Positions 61,115 to 64,000 of a stretch of DNA of 64,000 nt are shown here, in pieces. How positions within the stretch are numbered: position 1 is the first letter of the stretch; every line of letters starts with the position of its first letter. The stretch comes from Nodosilinea sp. E11 (lineage in GTDB: Bacteria > Cyanobacteriota > Cyanobacteriia > Phormidesmidales > Phormidesmidaceae). The notes under the pieces are model-generated. The model ran no database searches, had not been told where the DNA came from, and saw nothing but the letters and a program-made list of their open reading frames with translations. The translations under genes were made by a program, and so were the position numbers. The DNA lies in NCBI RefSeq assembly GCF_032813545.1, contig NZ_CP136520.1, forward strand, positions 2,164,001 through 2,228,000. The letters run 5' to 3'.

Positions 61115-63343
61115 ATGATTCGCCCTATTCAGTCGGTTTTGTTGTTGAGTCTGCTGGCGATCGCCCCTTTGGAAAACGCCATCAACCCCATTTATGTAGC
61201 TCAGGCTCAGACGGCGGCTAATGCCGTTTGCGACCCCAATGCTCCCCTGCAAAACCGGCTGGCCATAGCGGAGGACCAGGCGCGGTCTGCCCTGGAAAGC
61301 GCCCAACTCGATACGGCCCTGTCATCGTTACAGGAGACGTTGACGATCGCTGGGCAACTGCAAGACGGGCGGCAGCAGGCAGATCTACTACAGCAGTGGT
61401 TGCTAGATACTAACCAGGGCTACCCAACAACGCGGTGGCAGCGATTGACCCAAGGCGATCAGGCAGCGCGTTGGCGTAGCCTCCCGGAACGGGAATCGCC
61501 CCAGCTTCGGGCCACCCTGGATCAGTTTTTGGTGTTGGCCAATCAGCTGCCCTCGGGCTACAGCCACGTCAAAGCGCGATCGCTGGCGGCGATCGCCCGC
61601 TACTACACCGTGCTAGAGCAGAGCGAAACCCCGACCGCCAGGCAGGCCCTAGAGCAGGCGCGGCAGGCAGTAACCCTAGTTCGTGGCAACGATTTTACCG
61701 CCAGCGCGCTAATCGACATTGCCGAAACCTATGCCCTGATGGGTGACACGACCTCGGCGCTGGTGGTGCTGACCCAGGTGGGAGGTGCAGTGGAGCAAAT
61801 TCCGCCTGGTGTATCCCAGCGACTGAAGCTGACTGTTTTGCAGCGGATGGCGACTACCTACGCTCAGATTGGCCCCTTTGCCCAGGCCGAAGCCATCGCC
61901 GCCGAGTTGCCCGATGAGTATGAGCTGAAGTCGATCGCACTTCGGGGCATTGTTGAGGGGGCCATTGCCGTACAAAGCTTGAGCGCGGCAGAGGCGACAG
62001 CCCAAGCCATCCCCGCCGCAACCCAGCGCATTTTGGCCCTGGGCAAGGTGGCGATCGCCTACCACAACGCCAACCAGCCTGCCCAAGCTGCTGGGGCGAT
62101 CGCCCAGGCCAGGGAGCAGGCCGAATCGGCCACAGGCCTTCTAGATTCAGAGTTTGTCTTTAGAACCTTAGTTGACACCTACCTTCAGCTGGGGCAACGG
62201 GAAGTCGCCCTGGAGCTGGCCCAAACTCAGCTCAAGGTCACTCAACGGGAGGCGATTAAATCGGTAATGGTGGCCTATAGCCAGGCCGGGCAGCAGGATG
62301 TGGTTGAGGCGTGGCTGTCAGACCAGTTGAGTGACCTTCAGGCGATCGCTGACCCCTGGGAACAAAGCTCTTCCTTGGGAAGCCTGCTGGAACTGGCGAT
62401 CGACATTCAACAGTTGGACTGGATTCGCCAATCCTGGAGCCAGCTTGCGGCCATCGGCTACGGCCTTCAAGATGAGCAAATAGTCAATGTCGTCACCGCC
62501 TACGCGGCCACGGGGCAATACGACCAGGCGGCGGCGTGGGCCAAACAGTTGCCCCTGGCCAATCGGCCTGTCTTGCGGGTGCGGCTGCTAGCGGCGATCG
62601 CGCTGAGTGCCCATCAGGCCGGTCAAACCACCTGGGCCAACACTTTGCTCCAGCAAACGTTGGAGAGCCTAGACGGCCTGGTCGCCACCTATCAGCGCCA
62701 GTTCCCCGAAGAGGTGACGCAAAGCGCGGCGATCGAGCCCGGTGCCCTCGCCGCCATTGCCGTTGTCTATGCCCAAATGGGGCAAGCCGACCTCACCCGC
62801 GACCTGCTGCAGCGGGTCGGCATCATCGAACAACCCTTTGAGGTATTTATGACGGCGAGGCAGTATGTCGGGGCGCTACAGCTGGCCCAGGCTAACTCTT
62901 CCTCGGAGACGCGCCTTGGGCATTTGCAGAGGAGTGCAACGGCTCTGCTGCAGCAAAACCGCTTTGACCTGGTCCTGCCCGTAGTCGATGAACTCACAGA
63001 GCCCAGCGGGCGGGCGCAGCTCCTGCTGGCGATCGCCCAACGCTACGGCGACCTAGGGCAGATCGAAGCGGCGCTGCCCATTCTGGCCCAGGCCTTTCAG
63101 GTCGCACAGACCATCCCCGGCGAAGAATCTCAGGTCGATCGCCTGGGGGCCGAGGGCTACACCATCATCGATAGAGAAGACGATCGGGGCAGTGTGCTAG
63201 AGGCGATCGCCCTGCAATATGCCCAGCTCGGGCAGGGCGACCAGGCCCGCCAGGTGGCCAATCAGCTTCAGTCAATTCCCCTGCGCCAGCAGGTTATAGA
63301 ATCCATGCGCTGTGTTCTATTCGTTCGCTGGGGTCTGTCATAA
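61115..63343 (+). CDS. Secreted helical-repeat (TPR-like) protein
   Basis: 742 residues. N-terminal signal sequence (SVLLLSLLAIAPLENA, cleavage perhaps after VAQAQ). The rest is built of degenerate helical repeats of roughly 34-40 residues, for example IADAYALMGDTTSA-like units (ETYALMGDTTSALVVL; TYAQIGPFAQAEAIAAEL; AYHNANQPAQAAGAIAQA; AVYAQMGQADLTRDLLQRV; QRYGDLGQIEAALPILAQA; LQYAQLGQGDQARQVANQL). These act as protein-interaction scaffolds; the partner is unknown. Follows the nuclease-like lipoprotein by 64 bp and may be co-transcribed. Confidence 0.78.
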   Translation: MIRPIQSVLLLSLLAIAPLENAINPIYVAQAQTAANAVCDPNAPLQNRLAIAEDQARSALESAQLDTALSSLQETLTIAGQLQDGRQQADLLQQWLLDTNQGYPTTRWQRLTQGDQAARWRSLPERESPQLRATLDQFLVLANQLPSGYSHVKARSLAAIARYYTVLEQSETPTARQALEQARQAVTLVRGNDFTASALIDIAETYALMGDTTSALVVLTQVGGAVEQIPPGVSQRLKLTVLQRMATTYAQIGPFAQAEAIAAELPDEYELKSIALRGIVEGAIAVQSLSAAEATAQAIPAATQRILALGKVAIAYHNANQPAQAAGAIAQAREQAESATGLLDSEFVFRTLVDTYLQLGQREVALELAQTQLKVTQREAIKSVMVAYSQAGQQDVVEAWLSDQLSDLQAIADPWEQSSSLGSLLELAIDIQQLDWIRQSWSQLAAIGYGLQDEQIVNVVTAYAATGQYDQAAAWAKQLPLANRPVLRVRLLAAIALSAHQAGQTTWANTLLQQTLESLDGLVATYQRQFPEEVTQSAAIEPGALAAIAVVYAQMGQADLTRDLLQRVGIIEQPFEVFMTARQYVGALQLAQANSSSETRLGHLQRSATALLQQNRFDLVLPVVDELTEPSGRAQLLLAIAQRYGDLGQIEAALPILAQAFQVAQTIPGEESQVDRLGAEGYTIIDREDDRGSVLEAIALQYAQLGQGDQARQVANQLQSIPLRQQVIESMRCVLFVRWGLS

Positions 63344-63377
63344 TAAACATTGGAATTTTGGGGGCTAGAACGGGCCT

Positions 63378-64000
63378 GTGAAAATTAACGGCGAGCCGAC
63401 AAGAACCATTCGTCTACACCCAGACAATCCTCGCGTGGTGCAGGTGATCGACCAGCGCCAGCTGCCCCACCAGCTCACCTGGATGGACCTGACCTCGGTA
63501 GATGAGGCGGCCTACGCCATCAAAGATATGGTGGTGCGTGGTGCCCCACTGATTGGGGCCACTGCCGCTCTGGGCATGTACCTGGCGGCCCTGGACGCGG
63601 TGGCTGAGGCAGACTTTCGCGAGGTGTTGCAGCGGGCCGCCCACACCCTGGGCCAAACTCGCCCCACGGCGGTCAATTTGCACTGGGCGCTGACCGCCCA
63701 GCTAGAGGTGCTGGGACAGGTAATAACGGCCTCGGACGCCATTGAGCGCCTGCGGCAAAACGCCGAGGCCATTCTCGATGCCGACGAAGAACAGTGCCGC
63801 CAGATCGGGCTGCACGGCGTCAAGCTAATCGAAGATATCTACGCCCGCACCGGGCAGCCGGTCAACATTTTGACCCACTGCAACGCAGGCTGGCTGGCCT
63901 GTGTCGATTGGGGCACCGCCACCTCGCCCATCTACCACGCCCACGATCGCGGCCTGCCCGTCCACGTTTGGGTCGATGAAACCCGCCCCCGCAACCAGGG
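63378..64000 (+). CDS. mtnA: S-methyl-5-thioribose-1-phosphate isomerase, N-terminal part (cut by window edge)
   Basis: About 207 residues from a GTG at 63378 to the window end. Converts methylthioribose-1-phosphate to methylthioribulose-1-phosphate in methionine salvage. Recognisable signatures: IDQRQLPHQLTWMDLTSVDEAAYAIKDMVVRGAPLIGATAALG, RPTAVNLHWAL and NILTHCNAGWLACVDWGTA (catalytic Cys region), followed by VHVWVDETRPRNQG. The fold is eIF2B-like. The catalytic Asp region lies beyond the window. Soluble cytoplasmic enzyme. Confidence 0.92.
   Translation, partial: MKINGEPTRTIRLHPDNPRVVQVIDQRQLPHQLTWMDLTSVDEAAYAIKDMVVRGAPLIGATAALGMYLAALDAVAEADFREVLQRAAHTLGQTRPTAVNLHWALTAQLEVLGQVITASDAIERLRQNAEAILDADEEQCRQIGLHGVKLIEDIYARTGQPVNILTHCNAGWLACVDWGTATSPIYHAHDRGLPVHVWVDETRPRNQ

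Overview
The window looks like chromosome from a filamentous, GC-rich cyanobacterium of the Leptolyngbya/Nodosilinea kind. The evidence is the abundant HIP1-type octamer GCGATCGC, an NdbB-like demethylphylloquinone reductase, a HpsJ-family protein, a cyanobacterial-type exosortase, and very large GAF/PAS/GGDEF/EAL proteins. The genus is an inference. I saw no transposase, integrase, rRNA or CRISPR array; the only RNA gene I found is one tRNA-Gly(CCC).

Layout. 1-5.4 kb: the start of an HD-domain phosphohydrolase (minus strand), then an RND efflux adaptor and pump. 5.4-9 kb: tRNA-Gly, a UPF0175 protein, and a patch of broken or small genes. These are an internally deleted ABC-permease/M1-peptidase remnant between two matching hairpins, a lipoprotein, SH3-type secreted proteins with a frame break, and a 5'-truncated fragment. 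9-19 kb: signalling and conflict-type genes, namely a vMAP-like AAA protein, a c-di-GMP phosphodiesterase response regulator, and a tightly packed NACHT - hybrid histidine kinase - receiver operon. 19-42 kb: a minus-strand exopolysaccharide (EPS) cluster. It holds a WecA-type initiating transferase, about ten glycosyltransferases, a Wzy-like polymerase and a Wzm/Wzt-type ABC exporter, and it encloses a FIST - histidine kinase - diguanylate cyclase operon. 42.5-46 kb (plus strand): a Wza-like export protein and a Wzc-like protein whose kinase motifs are degenerate. 46-55.4 kb: an exosortase, HpsJ, a 1772-residue GAF/PAS/GGDEF/EAL protein, a YdcF-family protein and a candidate PFE-CTERM exosortase substrate. 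55.5-58 kb: the most unusual gene, a glycosyltransferase-EAL-receiver fusion. 58-64 kb: a small HMA-like protein, ndbB, a degenerate nuclease-like lipoprotein, a repeat protein and the start of mtnA.

How it fits together. Sugar transferases, polymerase, export proteins and a surface-protein sorting enzyme lie together with four proteins carrying GGDEF and/or EAL domains and several phosphorelay proteins. I infer an EPS/surface-anchoring locus under c-di-GMP and two-component control. The fusion protein would place a c-di-GMP-type domain and a phosphorylatable receiver on the glycosyltransferase polypeptide itself.

Non-coding structure. Three repeat layers stand out: C-rich (sense-strand) 7-8 bp tandem arrays that stop exactly at start codons; families of perfect hairpins with GTAGGG ends; and longer dispersed elements, one ending 3 bp from the exosortase start codon and one supplying the C-terminus of a glycosyltransferase.
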